43,877 nt of DNA, taken from positions 1-43,877 of the forward strand of contig CALKVK010000026.1 in NCBI GenBank assembly GCA_937996235.1, in the 5' to 3' direction. A program made the position numbers and the translations under genes. Of the stretch, positions 18,501-25,943 are shown piece after piece. This stretch comes from an uncultured bacterium (GTDB lineage Bacteria; Planctomycetota; JAJSAM01; JAJVHW01). How positions within the stretch are numbered: the first letter of the stretch is position 1; each line of letters starts with the position of its first letter. The notes under the pieces were generated by a model. It ran no database searches and was not told the origin of the DNA. It was given only the letters and a program-made list of their open reading frames with translations.

Positions 18501-20588
18501 CTCCTCGTAGCCGCGCCGGATGACGCGCATGTTGTCGGCGACGACGCGTTCGCCCAGCTTGCCGAACTTCGCGCGGACGCGCGCCTCGATGCCCGCCATC
18601 ACCGCGGCCTCGTCGAGCTGCTCGAGCCCCGGCAGGTGCGCCACGCGGAAGAACGCGCCCATGAAGGCGGCGCCCTGCATGCGGTAGCGCAGCTCCGCGT
18701 TGCTCGCCTCGCTCGCGGCGATGGCGAAGGCGTCGATCGCGAAGACGCGCACGCGGCGTTCGCGCAGCGTGCGCTGCGCGCCGCGCGGCAGCGAGGCCCA
18801 GAGCTTCTCCGGCGTCTGGTCGCTCTGGATGACGAACACGCCGCCCGGCTCGAGGCCGGAGAGCGGGTCGCCGTGGCGGAACACGTTGGGATCGGGCGAG
18901 AGGACCACGTCCACGTGACGCAGCTCGCAGTTGAGCTTCACGGGTTCGGACGCGAGCGTCGCGTAGAACGTCGTCGGCTGGCCCTTCTTCTCGGAGCCGT
19001 ACTTCGGGTTCGCCTTGATGCACAGCCCGAGCAGCTCGGATGCCGTCACGGCGAGGTTCTTGCCGGTCGTGATCGCGCCCCAGCCGCCGATCGAGTGGAT
19101 GCGGATCGACGTCGCGCCCGCGGGCAGCAGGTCCACGTCCGCCTCGGCGGGCAGCGTAAGGTGCTCGAGGTGCGGGTAGGCGTCGAGCAGCTCCTGCTGC
19201 CAGAGCTGGAGCTTCGGCAGGCGTGTGCCGCGGCGCACGAAGTCGACGCCGAGGTAGAAGAGCCGGCGCTGCGCACCCTCCGCGAGCATGTTGCGGAACG
19301 TCGCGACGAGGTCGGCGGGCTGGAGGTCGCGGGAACCGAGCCCGAAGCAGCCGGAGTAGAAGTCCGGGAGCTCGTCGAGGCGGCAGGGCGTCACGCCCGG
19401 GTGCGGCGCCGCACCGCGCGCGCGGCCGTTCTCGAGCGCCTGCCCCATGGCGGCGCGCAGTTCGCGGAGCAGCGGGGGATCGACGGCGAGCGGCTGGTCC
19501 ACGCGCTCGAGCACCGTGACCGCGCGCTTGCCGCGCAGGAGCTTCGACACGAGGTCGGTCGGGAAGGGCCGGAACATCGCGACGTTCAGCACGCCGACCT
19601 TCCAGCGCTTCTCGCGCCGCAGCCAGTCGACGACCGCCTCGGCGTTCGCGACGACCGAGCCCTGGCCCGCGATCACGTACTCCGCGTCCTCGAGGCGGTA
19701 GCCGACGGCGCGCGCGTAGCGGCGGCCCGTCAGCGCGGCGAACTCGTCGAACGCGCGGTCGGTCAGCTCGCGCACGTGGTCGAAGTAGAACGGGCGCTGC
19801 GCCGCGACGCCCTGCGCGTACGCGTCCTGGTTCTGGACCACGCCGAGCATCGCCGGGTAGTCCACGTCGAACATCTCGGGGATGCGCCGCCGCTGCTCGC
19901 CGAACACGAGGCGCTGCGCCGGCGTGGGGCAGTCGATCTGGTCCTCGGGCGCGCCGAGGTACTCGCGGACGAGGTCGCGCTCGGGCAGCCGCAGGCTCTC
20001 GATGACGTGGCTCGTCAGGAAGCCGTCCTGCGCGCAGATGCCGGGGTTCAGCGACAGCTCCGCGACGCGGTGCGCGACGAGGTTGAAGTCGGCCGACTCC
20101 TGCACGTCCTTCGCGAAGAGCTGGAAGAAGCCGGTGTCGTCGACGGCGTGGTAGTCGTCGTGCCCCGCGTGCACGTTGAGCGCGTGCTTCGTCATCGCGC
20201 GGCACGCGACGTTCAGCACGTACGTCAGGCGCTTGCCCACGGCCGCGTAGAGCGACTCGTGCATGTAGGCGATGCCCTGCCCGCTCGAGAAGTTGGTCGC
20301 GCGCAGGCCGGTCATGCTGAGGCCCGCCGTCACGGCGGCGGCCGCGTGCTCGCCCTCGGGCTCGAAGAACACGAGCCGGCGGCCGTGGACGTTCGGCGTG
20401 CCCGCGGCCACCGCGGCGGCGAAGCCCTCGCCCATCTGGGTCGAGGGCGTGATGGGGTACGCGCCGGCCGCCTCGCCGCCCGCGGTCTCCATCTCGACCA
20501 CGGCGGCGCTGCCGTCGAGCGCGGTGGGCGTGCCCGGATAGCGCGGCGCGTGCGCGGCGGCGCCGTCGGTCTTGCGCAGTTTCAGCAT
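15549..20588 (-). CDS. nifJ: enlarged pyruvate:ferredoxin (flavodoxin) oxidoreductase with an extra C-terminal Fe-S module
   Basis: At 1679 aa this is about 480 residues longer than usual PFOR (about 1170-1200). Order: pyrimidine-binding domain with YPITPS at 43-48; gamma-type domain with IRIHSIGGWGAITTGKN; two-cluster ferredoxin domain (CTGCSRCWVQCP near 786 and CKGCNICVEVCP near 920); TPP domain (CMGCGEK near 998, VGGDGAMLDIGFQN near 1199, SNTGGQ). After the normal end come a helical stretch (about 1430-1555), an Ala/Pro-rich linker (about 1556-1597) and a new ferredoxin-like module with C1608-x2-C1611-x2-C1614 and C1650-P. It makes acetyl-CoA, CO2 and reduced ferredoxin from pyruvate. It lies inside the rnf order between rnfB and rnfC and overlaps rnfB by 7 bp. 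The ATG at 20588 is the first consistent with the family. Confidence 0.93.
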   Translation of the reverse strand: MLKLRKTDGAAAHAPRYPGTPTALDGSAAVVEMETAGGEAAGAYPITPSTQMGEGFAAAVAAGTPNVHGRRLVFFEPEGEHAAAAVTAGLSMTGLRATNFSSGQGIAYMHESLYAAVGKRLTYVLNVACRAMTKHALNVHAGHDDYHAVDDTGFFQLFAKDVQESADFNLVAHRVAELSLNPGICAQDGFLTSHVIESLRLPERDLVREYLGAPEDQIDCPTPAQRLVFGEQRRRIPEMFDVDYPAMLGVVQNQDAYAQGVAAQRPFYFDHVRELTDRAFDEFAALTGRRYARAVGYRLEDAEYVIAGQGSVVANAEAVVDWLRREKRWKVGVLNVAMFRPFPTDLVSKLLRGKRAVTVLERVDQPLAVDPPLLRELRAAMGQALENGRARGAAPHPGVTPCRLDELPDFYSGCFGLGSRDLQPADLVATFRNMLAEGAQRRLFYLGVDFVRRGTRLPKLQLWQQELLDAYPHLEHLTLPAEADVDLLPAGATSIRIHSIGGWGAITTGKNLAVTASELLGLCIKANPKYGSEKKGQPTTFYATLASEPVKLNCELRHVDVVLSPDPNVFRHGDPLSGLEPGGVFVIQSDQTPEKLWASLPRGAQRTLRERRVRVFAIDAFAIAASEASNAELRYRMQGAAFMGAFFRVAHLPGLEQLDEAAVMAGIEARVRAKFGKLGERVVADNMRVIRRGYEEVVELDVAQLPESGTSVGELPVLPMALDNAAACAGIGNPGRFWEQVGHLYRSGEDGIADPFAAISALPAATSSIRDMTDVRFEVPVFHADKCTGCSRCWVQCPDAAIPGLVSTAADVLEAAVAAAEDGRPLDRIRQALKPLAKETHRALAAAREASFPDALRNAYEKVAPKLAPDPERRAALDADFARVALAVSEFPLARTAPFFELPENREKGTGGLLSVVVNPQACKGCNICVEVCPDGALTTVKQDADVVERLRRTWEFRNRLPDTDDRYVQVTDLDEGIGVLSSLLLKKENYQSMVGGDGACMGCGEKTAVHLVLSAVQAAMQPVVARHVARLDALVEALDTRARQLVAAHADVETAARGGSDAVHVAGQDRTTLERITLALGELRDLRWRYVEGPSGRGRARVGFANATGCSSVWGSTYPYNPYPFPWVNHLFQDAPSIAIGVFEGHMRKMAAGFVAVRRAQKLLDGTYDPATDEEAFRALDWRGFDDDEFALCPPIFAVGGDGAMLDIGFQNLSRLLASGKPVRVMVLDTQVYSNTGGQACTSGFTGQVSDMAAFGPAQRGKEETRKELSLLVMAHRGAYLLQSSQAAPAHLLGGVLKGLHARRPAVFVLHCPCPPEHGIADDSAAHQAKLALESRAFVLVRYDPDAGPELSDRLSLDGNPSPDTTWPSYQLTYVDAAGAEQTLELPLTIADWAATEARFAKHFKRLADDDVHGLVPFHEYLELSQAERDGKTPYLQARRQDRRLVRMSVSPEIVALAEERLGLWHQLRQMAGEEPPRSVEAAVQRRAEAEFAARERALREEYEARLAALRASYPQEIARKLATGLLRSGAGGRTIAEALAEAARLPVDALQRAAPVAVAAPVAAAPAAAQPAAVAVAVAAAPAAAAEPAAADDDFALEAYIESARCTACNECTNLNNRLFSYNEKKQAYVKDARAGTFKQLVMAAERCPVSIIHPGTPLDPTEPDLDKWTKRAERFR

Positions 20589-21436
20589 GGCGTCTCGCTC
20601 CCGGCCCGGTCGAGGCGCTGTGCGCCCGTGACCCAGGCGATCGCCCCGGTGGGGCAGCGCGACGTGGCGTCGCGGCTCGTCTCGGCGTTCCTCGCGTAGT
20701 TCACGACCGCCAGCCCCGGGCGCATCTCGATCACGCCCGGCGCCTGGTCCTGCGCGCAGCGCCCGCACGCGGTGCACGCCACGCTGCACACGGCGAGCGC
20801 GGCGTCTCCTTCGAGCAGGCTGCGGCACTGCACGATCAGCCGGTGGTCGACCGGCATCAGCACGAAGAGGTCCTTCGGGCACGCGTCCACGCAGTCGCCG
20901 CAGGCCGTGCACTTGTCGGGGTCCACGACGGGCAGCGACTGCGCGTTCATCGTGATCGCGTCGAAGTCGCACGCGACCTCGCAGTCGGCGAGGCCGAGGC
21001 AGCCCCACGCGCACGCCTTGCCGCCGCCCGCGACGGACGCCGCGGCGGAGCACGTCTGCATGCCGCGGTACTCGGCGCGCTGCGCGGCGACGTGCGAGCC
21101 GCCCGCGCAGAGCAGTCGCGCGACGCGCTTCACGGCCGCGCCCGCGGAGACGCCGAGGAACGTGGCGACGTCGTGGACGCCGTCGGGACCCGACACCGTG
21201 CAGCCGGCCGGCTGCGCGCCGCCGTCCACGAGCGCCTCGGCGAACGCGCGGCAGCCCGCGAAGCCGCAGGCGCCGCAGTTCGCGCCCGGCAGCATCTCGG
21301 TGACGGTGTCGATGCGCGGGTCCTCCCAGACCTTGAGCCGCCGGTGCGCGACGGCGATGAGCGTCCCGAACACCAGGCCGACGCCGCCGAGCACGGCGGC
21401 CGGGACGGCCAGGGCGGCGGGATCGAACGCGCTCAT
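20582..21436 (-). CDS. rnfB: Rnf complex subunit B (polyferredoxin)
   Basis: The 284-aa protein has one N-terminal helix (residues 9-30) and the RnfB cluster motif with C54, C57, C62 and C79 (GANCGACGFAGC). Further Cys-rich segments follow, including CTACGDCVDACP and CTACGRC with a distant CPTGAI. It is the likely entry point of electrons from reduced ferredoxin into Rnf. ATG at 21436 overlaps the preceding hypothetical by 4 bp, and its end overlaps nifJ by 7 bp. In most Rnf operons rnfB is adjacent to other rnf genes; here nifJ separates it from rnfC. Confidence 0.92.
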   Translation of the reverse strand: MSAFDPAALAVPAAVLGGVGLVFGTLIAVAHRRLKVWEDPRIDTVTEMLPGANCGACGFAGCRAFAEALVDGGAQPAGCTVSGPDGVHDVATFLGVSAGAAVKRVARLLCAGGSHVAAQRAEYRGMQTCSAAASVAGGGKACAWGCLGLADCEVACDFDAITMNAQSLPVVDPDKCTACGDCVDACPKDLFVLMPVDHRLIVQCRSLLEGDAALAVCSVACTACGRCAQDQAPGVIEMRPGLAVVNYARNAETSRDATSRCPTGAIAWVTGAQRLDRAGSETPC

Positions 21437-22431
21437 GCCGACTGCGCCCCCGAGAGCCCGGCCTGCGCGAGGAGCCACGCGGCGAGGCGCTCCGCCGGGT
21501 CCGCGGCGGGCGCGGGGGCCGTGCCGCCGGCGGCGGGCGCCGGCGCGGCGGGCGGCGTCGCGAGCGTCGCGAGGAGCAGCAGGTCCTCGTTCATCTGGAA
21601 GGGACTCCACGCGCCGACGCCGCGGCGCGGCGCGGCGGGCAGCGCCGCGACCGCGAAGCGCTCGTGCGCAGCGGCGCCGCGGCGCGGGTCGTGGACGAAG
21701 CGCGCGGCGCCCTCGGGCACGAGCGCGGCCGCGGCCGGCCCCGCGAACGACGCGAAGCCCGCGAGCTCCGCAGCCGTCACGACCTGCGCCACGTAGACGT
21801 TCGGCGTCGCGAGGCGCACGAGCGCGGCGGGCGGCACCGCGCCCTCGGGCTCGAGCAGGAGCTTCACGCCGCCGTCGAGGAACTCGGCGAGTCCGGCCGC
21901 GTGCAGGTCGGCGCCGCGCAGCGTCACGTGCAGCCACGGAGCGGCCTCGCGCTCCGCGCGGCTCCACTGCGCGAACGGCAGGCCGAGCAGGTAGCGGCCG
22001 TGTTCGCTCTCGCGATAGCGCTCGGTGCGCGCGAGCTCCACGACGCGCGCGGCGCCGAACACGCGGCCGAGCTCGCCGAGCGCCTCGGCCGCCGTGTGGC
22101 GCAGCGCGCCGCCCGGCGGGCACGTCGCGTGGACGAGGTCGTCGAGGCGGGCCGCGTGCTCGCGCAGCACGCCGAGCGCCTCCGCGACGCGGTCGAGCGT
22201 CGCGGCGTCGGTGCGGCGCCCGGCGGCGAGCAGCGCGTCGAAGCGCGACGCGTCGATGCGTCCGCCCGCGAAGGCGCCGAGCCGAGCGCCGGCGACCTCC
22301 GACTTCTCGCCGTCGCTGCCGCGCTGCGCCGCGAGGAACGCGGTGCCGTGTGCGATCTCGGCCTCGATGCGCGTGCGGAACGTGTGCGCCGCCGCGGCGA
22401 CCGGACACTCGGTGGCGTGGCTACACGGCAT
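21433..22431 (-). CDS. hypothetical protein (332 aa) embedded between korB and rnfB
   Basis: I do not recognise this protein. Two cysteines near the start (C3, C9) are followed by a helical region to about residue 150 (repeated Ala/Arg/Leu; a stretch CPPGGALRHTAAEALGELG). A central part, about 160-290, reads as alternating beta strands (APWLHVTLRGADL, ATPNVYVAQVVTAAE). An Ala/Pro-rich linker and a short C-terminal helix end the protein. It has no signal peptide or membrane segment, so it is probably cytosolic. It overlaps korB by 11 bp and rnfB by 4 bp, so it is made with the electron-transfer complex and could be an assembly factor or docking subunit; this is inference from position alone. 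Confidence 0.7.
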   Translation of the reverse strand: MPCSHATECPVAAAAHTFRTRIEAEIAHGTAFLAAQRGSDGEKSEVAGARLGAFAGGRIDASRFDALLAAGRRTDAATLDRVAEALGVLREHAARLDDLVHATCPPGGALRHTAAEALGELGRVFGAARVVELARTERYRESEHGRYLLGLPFAQWSRAEREAAPWLHVTLRGADLHAAGLAEFLDGGVKLLLEPEGAVPPAALVRLATPNVYVAQVVTAAELAGFASFAGPAAAALVPEGAARFVHDPRRGAAAHERFAVAALPAAPRRGVGAWSPFQMNEDLLLLATLATPPAAPAPAAGGTAPAPAADPAERLAAWLLAQAGLSGAQSA

Positions 22432-23368
22432 GGCGGTCGAACTCCCTCTCGAGGACGGCGATGCGGTCCGCGGGCGTGTAGGGCGGCAGGCGCCGCGTCG
22501 CGTCGTAGCGCGGCCGCTCCGGGTCGCGGAAGAAGAGGCCCAGGCGCGTGCCGCCCTCCTCGGCGAGGCGCCGCGCCGCGTCGATGTCGCCCGGGTCGTG
22601 CTCGACGTGGTGCGTGTGCACCGACTCCGTGCTCTCGTCGCGGATGCCGTCGTCGTGGACGAGGATCTCGACGCGCGACGGGTCGCGCACGAGGTCCTGG
22701 AAGACCGACGACGTCCACACCGGGCAGCGCTGCAGCACGCGCACGAACGCGAAGCCGCGATGGCGGAACGCCGCGTCGAGCGTGCGGTAGAGGTGCTGCG
22801 GCGCCCAGTCGGCGGTCTGCGCGACGAACGACGCGTTCGTGACGCCGAGCGTCACCGAGAGCGGGTCGAGCGGCGGCAGGTAGCTGCCGCGCGGCTGCGT
22901 GTTCGTCGCGAAGCCGAGGGGCGTCGTCGGCGACGTCTGCTTCTTCGTCAGGCCGTAGATGTTGTTGTCCAACATCAACGCGACCATGTCGACGTTGTAA
23001 CGGATCGCGTGCACCCAGTGCGCGGCGCCGATCGAGCAGCAGTCGCCGTCGCCCATCACCGCGAACACGTTCAGGTCGGGGCGCGCGAGGCGGATGCCCG
23101 TCGCCACCGGCAGCGCGCGGCCGTGGATGCCGTGGAAGCCGTACGTGCGCAGGTAGTGGGGGAAGCGGCTCGAGCAGCCGATGCCCGACACGAACACGGT
23201 GCGCTCCGGCGCGAGCTGGTGCGCCTCGAGCAGGCGCTGCACCGCGGAGAGCACCGAGTGGTCGCCGCAGCCCGGGCACCAGCGCGCGACCGCGCCCTGG
23301 TAGTCGGCCATCGTCAGCTCGACGGGTTCGCCGGCGCCGCAGTCGGTGAGCGTGCAGGTGGCGGTCAC
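22421..23368 (-). CDS. korB: 2-oxoacid:ferredoxin oxidoreductase, beta subunit (second set)
   Basis: The 315-aa protein is the TPP-binding beta subunit of a two-subunit 2-oxoglutarate-type enzyme: CPGCGDHSVL at 31-40, GIGCSSRFPHY, the GDGD motif (VMGDGDCCSIG) and LDNNIYGLTKKQTSPTT. Unlike the first set it carries no fused ferredoxin. GTG at 23368 overlaps the korA stop by 4 bp (GTGA). Its sequence class (SSRFPHYLRTYGFHGIHGRALPVATG) matches the KorAB enzymes of the reductive TCA cycle and of aerobic bacteria; the direction used in vivo cannot be read. Confidence 0.9.
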   Translation of the reverse strand: MTATCTLTDCGAGEPVELTMADYQGAVARWCPGCGDHSVLSAVQRLLEAHQLAPERTVFVSGIGCSSRFPHYLRTYGFHGIHGRALPVATGIRLARPDLNVFAVMGDGDCCSIGAAHWVHAIRYNVDMVALMLDNNIYGLTKKQTSPTTPLGFATNTQPRGSYLPPLDPLSVTLGVTNASFVAQTADWAPQHLYRTLDAAFRHRGFAFVRVLQRCPVWTSSVFQDLVRDPSRVEILVHDDGIRDESTESVHTHHVEHDPGDIDAARRLAEEGGTRLGLFFRDPERPRYDATRRLPPYTPADRIAVLEREFDRHAV

Positions 23369-25284
23369 GGGCGACCTCCCTTCGCGAGCCGCGCGCGGAT
23401 CGCGGTGAGGATCTCGGCGGGCCGGAGCGGCTGGCCCGGCACGCGCGTCCAGCAGTCCACGTCGACGAGCGTCTGCGCGCGCAGCAGCATGCAGAGCTGG
23501 CCGCGGCGACGGTTCTCGTCGGTGACGAACGGGTCGTCCGGCTCGTCGCTGTAGTTCACCTCGACGGTCATCACGCGGCCGAAGCGCGCGAAGATCTCGC
23601 GCAGCCCGGGCTCGAGCGGCGAGAGGAACGTGAGGTGCAGCGAGGAGACCGCGAGGCCCGCGTCGCGGGCGCGGTCCACCGCCTCCTCGACGGCGCCGCG
23701 CGTGCTGCCCCACGCGACGACGAGCAGGTCGCCCGCGTCGGCGCCGTGCGGCACGGGCGGCTCGAGCGTGCTCTGCAGCACGGCGATCTTGCGGCTGCGC
23801 ATCGCGCACCCGCGCTCGTTCGCGCCGGGCGCGTAGCTGACCTTGCTGTTCTCGTCGTGCACGAGGCCGGTCAGCGTGTGCATGCCGCCCGGCTGGCCGG
23901 GGACGAAGCGCCGCGAGAGGCCCGTGCGCGGATCCCAGTCGTACGGCCGCAGGCCCTCCGGCACGGGGCCGAGGTCGGGCGGCGTCGCGAGCCAGCGTTC
24001 GTCGGGGACGGGCCGCGGGTACGGCTGCACGCCCGTCGCGAGGTTCGCGTCGGAGAGCACGAACACGACGCAGCGGAAGCTCTCGGCGATGCGCCGCGCC
24101 GTGACCATCACGTGGAAGCACTCCTCGATCGTGGACGGCGCGAGCACGACCTTCGGTGCGTCGCCCGGCTGTCCGAAGAGCACGGCGAGGAGGTCGGACT
24201 GCTCGATCTTGGTCGGCAGCCCCGTGGACGGCCCGCCGCGCTGCACGTCCACGACGACGAGCGGCGTCTCCGTCATCACCGCGAGGCCGAGGAACTCGGT
24301 CTTGAGCGCGAGGCCCGGGCCCGACGTGACGGTGAACGCCACCTTGCCCGCGTACGACGCGCCGATCGCGACGCCCGCGGCGGCGATCTCGTCCTCGGCC
24401 TGGTGGACGATGCCGCCCGCGTCCTCGAACACGTCGCCGAGGTAGTGCGAGACCGACGTCGCGGGCGTGATGGGGTACATGGCGCACAGGTCCATGCCCG
24501 CCGCCATCGCGCCGAGCGCGAGCGCCGTGTTGCCGTTCATCACGACCATCGGCTCGTCGTGCGGCGTCGTCGGCACCTCGACGCGGAAGTCGAGCTGCTC
24601 GAGCGCCCACGTGCGGCCGAGGTCGAACAGCAGGGCGTTGCGCTCGTAGACCTCGCGCGACTTCTTGCGGAACGTCTGCGCGATCTGCTCGCGGCAGCGC
24701 TCCGCGTCGCGGTCGTAGATGCCCGCGAGCAGCCCGAGCACGAACATGTTGCGGCCGCGGCGCGCGTCGTCGACGACCGTCGCGCACTGCTCCTGCATCG
24801 GCACGAGCACGATCCGGTAGTGCCGCGTGCCGAGCTCCTCGAGCGCGTTCTGCCACGCCGTGCGGACGGTCTCGTCCTCGTGGTCGCGCCAGCTGCTCTC
24901 GAGCAGCACGACCGCGTCGTCGGCGAGCGCGTTCTGCCGGTGCCGCGCGAGCAGCACCTGCTCGTTGAACGCGACGACGAGCTCGGCGTGGTCGCCCCAG
25001 TTCGTGACGGGCCCGGACCCGAGGCGGATGCGCACGCCGCTCGCCCCGGCCGGCGTGCGCGCGGGGGGCTGGATCTCGGCGGGGATGATCTCGACCGTCC
25101 AGACGCCGTTGCCCATCTTGGCGGACACCGCGCCGAACGACTGGCCGCACTTCTGCGCGCCCTCGCCCGAGTCCGAGACGACTTCGACGCAGTGCTCCCG
25201 CGCGCGGATCACGCGGCGCTCCGGGCCGGTGCCTGCGTCGCGCGGCGCGCCGGCCGGGGCGAAGGCCGAGGGGGACGTCGTCAT
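23365..25284 (-). CDS. korA: 2-oxoacid:ferredoxin oxidoreductase, fused gamma-alpha subunit (second set)
   Basis: The 639-aa protein joins the gamma domain (about 27-220, including GEGAQKCGQSFGAVSAKMG) with the alpha domain (from about 245, with YPITPATSVSHYL at 270-282 and TSGPGLALKTEFLGL). The transketolase C-terminal-like region follows (DLLVVAWGSTRGAVEEAV). This is the standard KorA of the two-subunit enzyme. It is the first gene of the long unit and has an AGGTGA ribosome binding site ahead of ATG 25284. Its 5' region carries two candidate operator palindromes. Confidence 0.9.
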   Translation of the reverse strand: MTTSPSAFAPAGAPRDAGTGPERRVIRAREHCVEVVSDSGEGAQKCGQSFGAVSAKMGNGVWTVEIIPAEIQPPARTPAGASGVRIRLGSGPVTNWGDHAELVVAFNEQVLLARHRQNALADDAVVLLESSWRDHEDETVRTAWQNALEELGTRHYRIVLVPMQEQCATVVDDARRGRNMFVLGLLAGIYDRDAERCREQIAQTFRKKSREVYERNALLFDLGRTWALEQLDFRVEVPTTPHDEPMVVMNGNTALALGAMAAGMDLCAMYPITPATSVSHYLGDVFEDAGGIVHQAEDEIAAAGVAIGASYAGKVAFTVTSGPGLALKTEFLGLAVMTETPLVVVDVQRGGPSTGLPTKIEQSDLLAVLFGQPGDAPKVVLAPSTIEECFHVMVTARRIAESFRCVVFVLSDANLATGVQPYPRPVPDERWLATPPDLGPVPEGLRPYDWDPRTGLSRRFVPGQPGGMHTLTGLVHDENSKVSYAPGANERGCAMRSRKIAVLQSTLEPPVPHGADAGDLLVVAWGSTRGAVEEAVDRARDAGLAVSSLHLTFLSPLEPGLREIFARFGRVMTVEVNYSDEPDDPFVTDENRRRGQLCMLLRAQTLVDVDCWTRVPGQPLRPAEILTAIRARLAKGGRP

Positions 25285-25624
25285 CGTTCACCTGCGTCCG
25301 CCGCGCGCGGGGACCGGTTCCCGAGCGCACGTCGTGGGCGGCTCCGTCCGCGTGCGCACGGGCACGGGGCGGTCCGGTCGCCCGGAGCGCCGGCGACACT
25401 AGGTCGCGCGCGCGCGGCGGACGGTGACCGACGTCACGTGCGCTCCCGGCGCGGGCCGGATGTGTGACCGGGGACACACGGCCCCCCCGCGCAGCGACGT
25501 GATCTGGGTCCGGTCGCGCGGCCTCGGCGCCCAGGCCGCGCCGTGCGTCGCGCGCCGCATCCGTGGGATCCCGGGTCGCCGTGGCGTAACGTCAGTGCCG
25601 GGAACGGTCCCAACAGGAGCCCCC
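25285..25624. other. 340-bp divergent intergenic region between korA and the small basic protein
   Basis: No gene is supported here; open frames that cross it lack a family match and a good start. It holds the promoter and operators described at 25396-25478 and an AGGAG ribosome binding site for the plus-strand gene just before 25625. Confidence 0.6.
25396..25478 (-). promoter_or_regulatory. promoter and two candidate operators of the kor-rnf-nifJ unit
   Basis: On the minus strand TAGTGT (25401 to 25396) is the best -10, giving a start near 25389 and a 5' UTR of about 105 nt. Two palindromes fit TGTGACC-N2-GGTCACA: CGTGACG-TC-GGTCACC (25438 to 25423, 11 of 14 arm positions) centred at -41.5, and TGTGTCC-CC-GGTCACA (25478 to 25463, 13 of 14) centred at -81.5. 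The 40-bp spacing is close to four helical turns. Both positions are ones used by CRP/FNR-type activators. Confidence 0.5.
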
Positions 25625-25927
25625 ATGCCCCAACACGCGTCGAACTCCGAGCGTATCGCCCGCGCTGCGGCCGAGGCCGAGGCCCGCGCCACCGAGAAGG
25701 CGGCCGCGAAGAAGGAGAAGGCGTCGAAGCCGAAGGCGCCGCGCGCCTCGAGGTCCAAGTCGCGCGCGTCCGCGACCCCCGCCCGGCGCAAGATCGTCTG
25801 GGCCGTCGGCAAGCCCGGCGTCGAGCCCGTCGCGGAGTTCGCATACCCGCAGCGCGCCGAGGCCGACGCGGAGGCCGTCAAGCGCGGCGCCGAGTACATG
25901 GTCGTGGCCCGCCGCGTGCCGATGTAG
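25625..25927 (+). CDS. small basic protein (100 aa) with Lys/Ala-rich N-terminus
   Basis: Residues 8-56 are rich in Ala, Glu, Lys and Arg (ATEKAAAKKEKASKPK, SKSRASATPARR) and look disordered or helical and nucleic-acid-attracting. Residues 57-100 form a compact C-terminal segment (KIVWAVGKPGVEPVAEF, then a helix and YMVVARRVPM). I do not recognise the family. An AGGAG ribosome binding site precedes the ATG by about 7 bp. dinB follows after 16 bp, so the two are probably cotranscribed. Confidence 0.65.
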   Translation: MPQHASNSERIARAAAEAEARATEKAAAKKEKASKPKAPRASRSKSRASATPARRKIVWAVGKPGVEPVAEFAYPQRAEADAEAVKRGAEYMVVARRVPM

Positions 25928-25943
25928 CGGGCGGTCCGTCCCG

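Noticed and set aside
16605..20699. 1364-aa open frame on the plus strand opposite nifJ
   Set aside because: It is Arg/Val/Ala/His-rich, has no recognisable domain and mirrors nifJ codons; long antisense frames are expected at this GC content.
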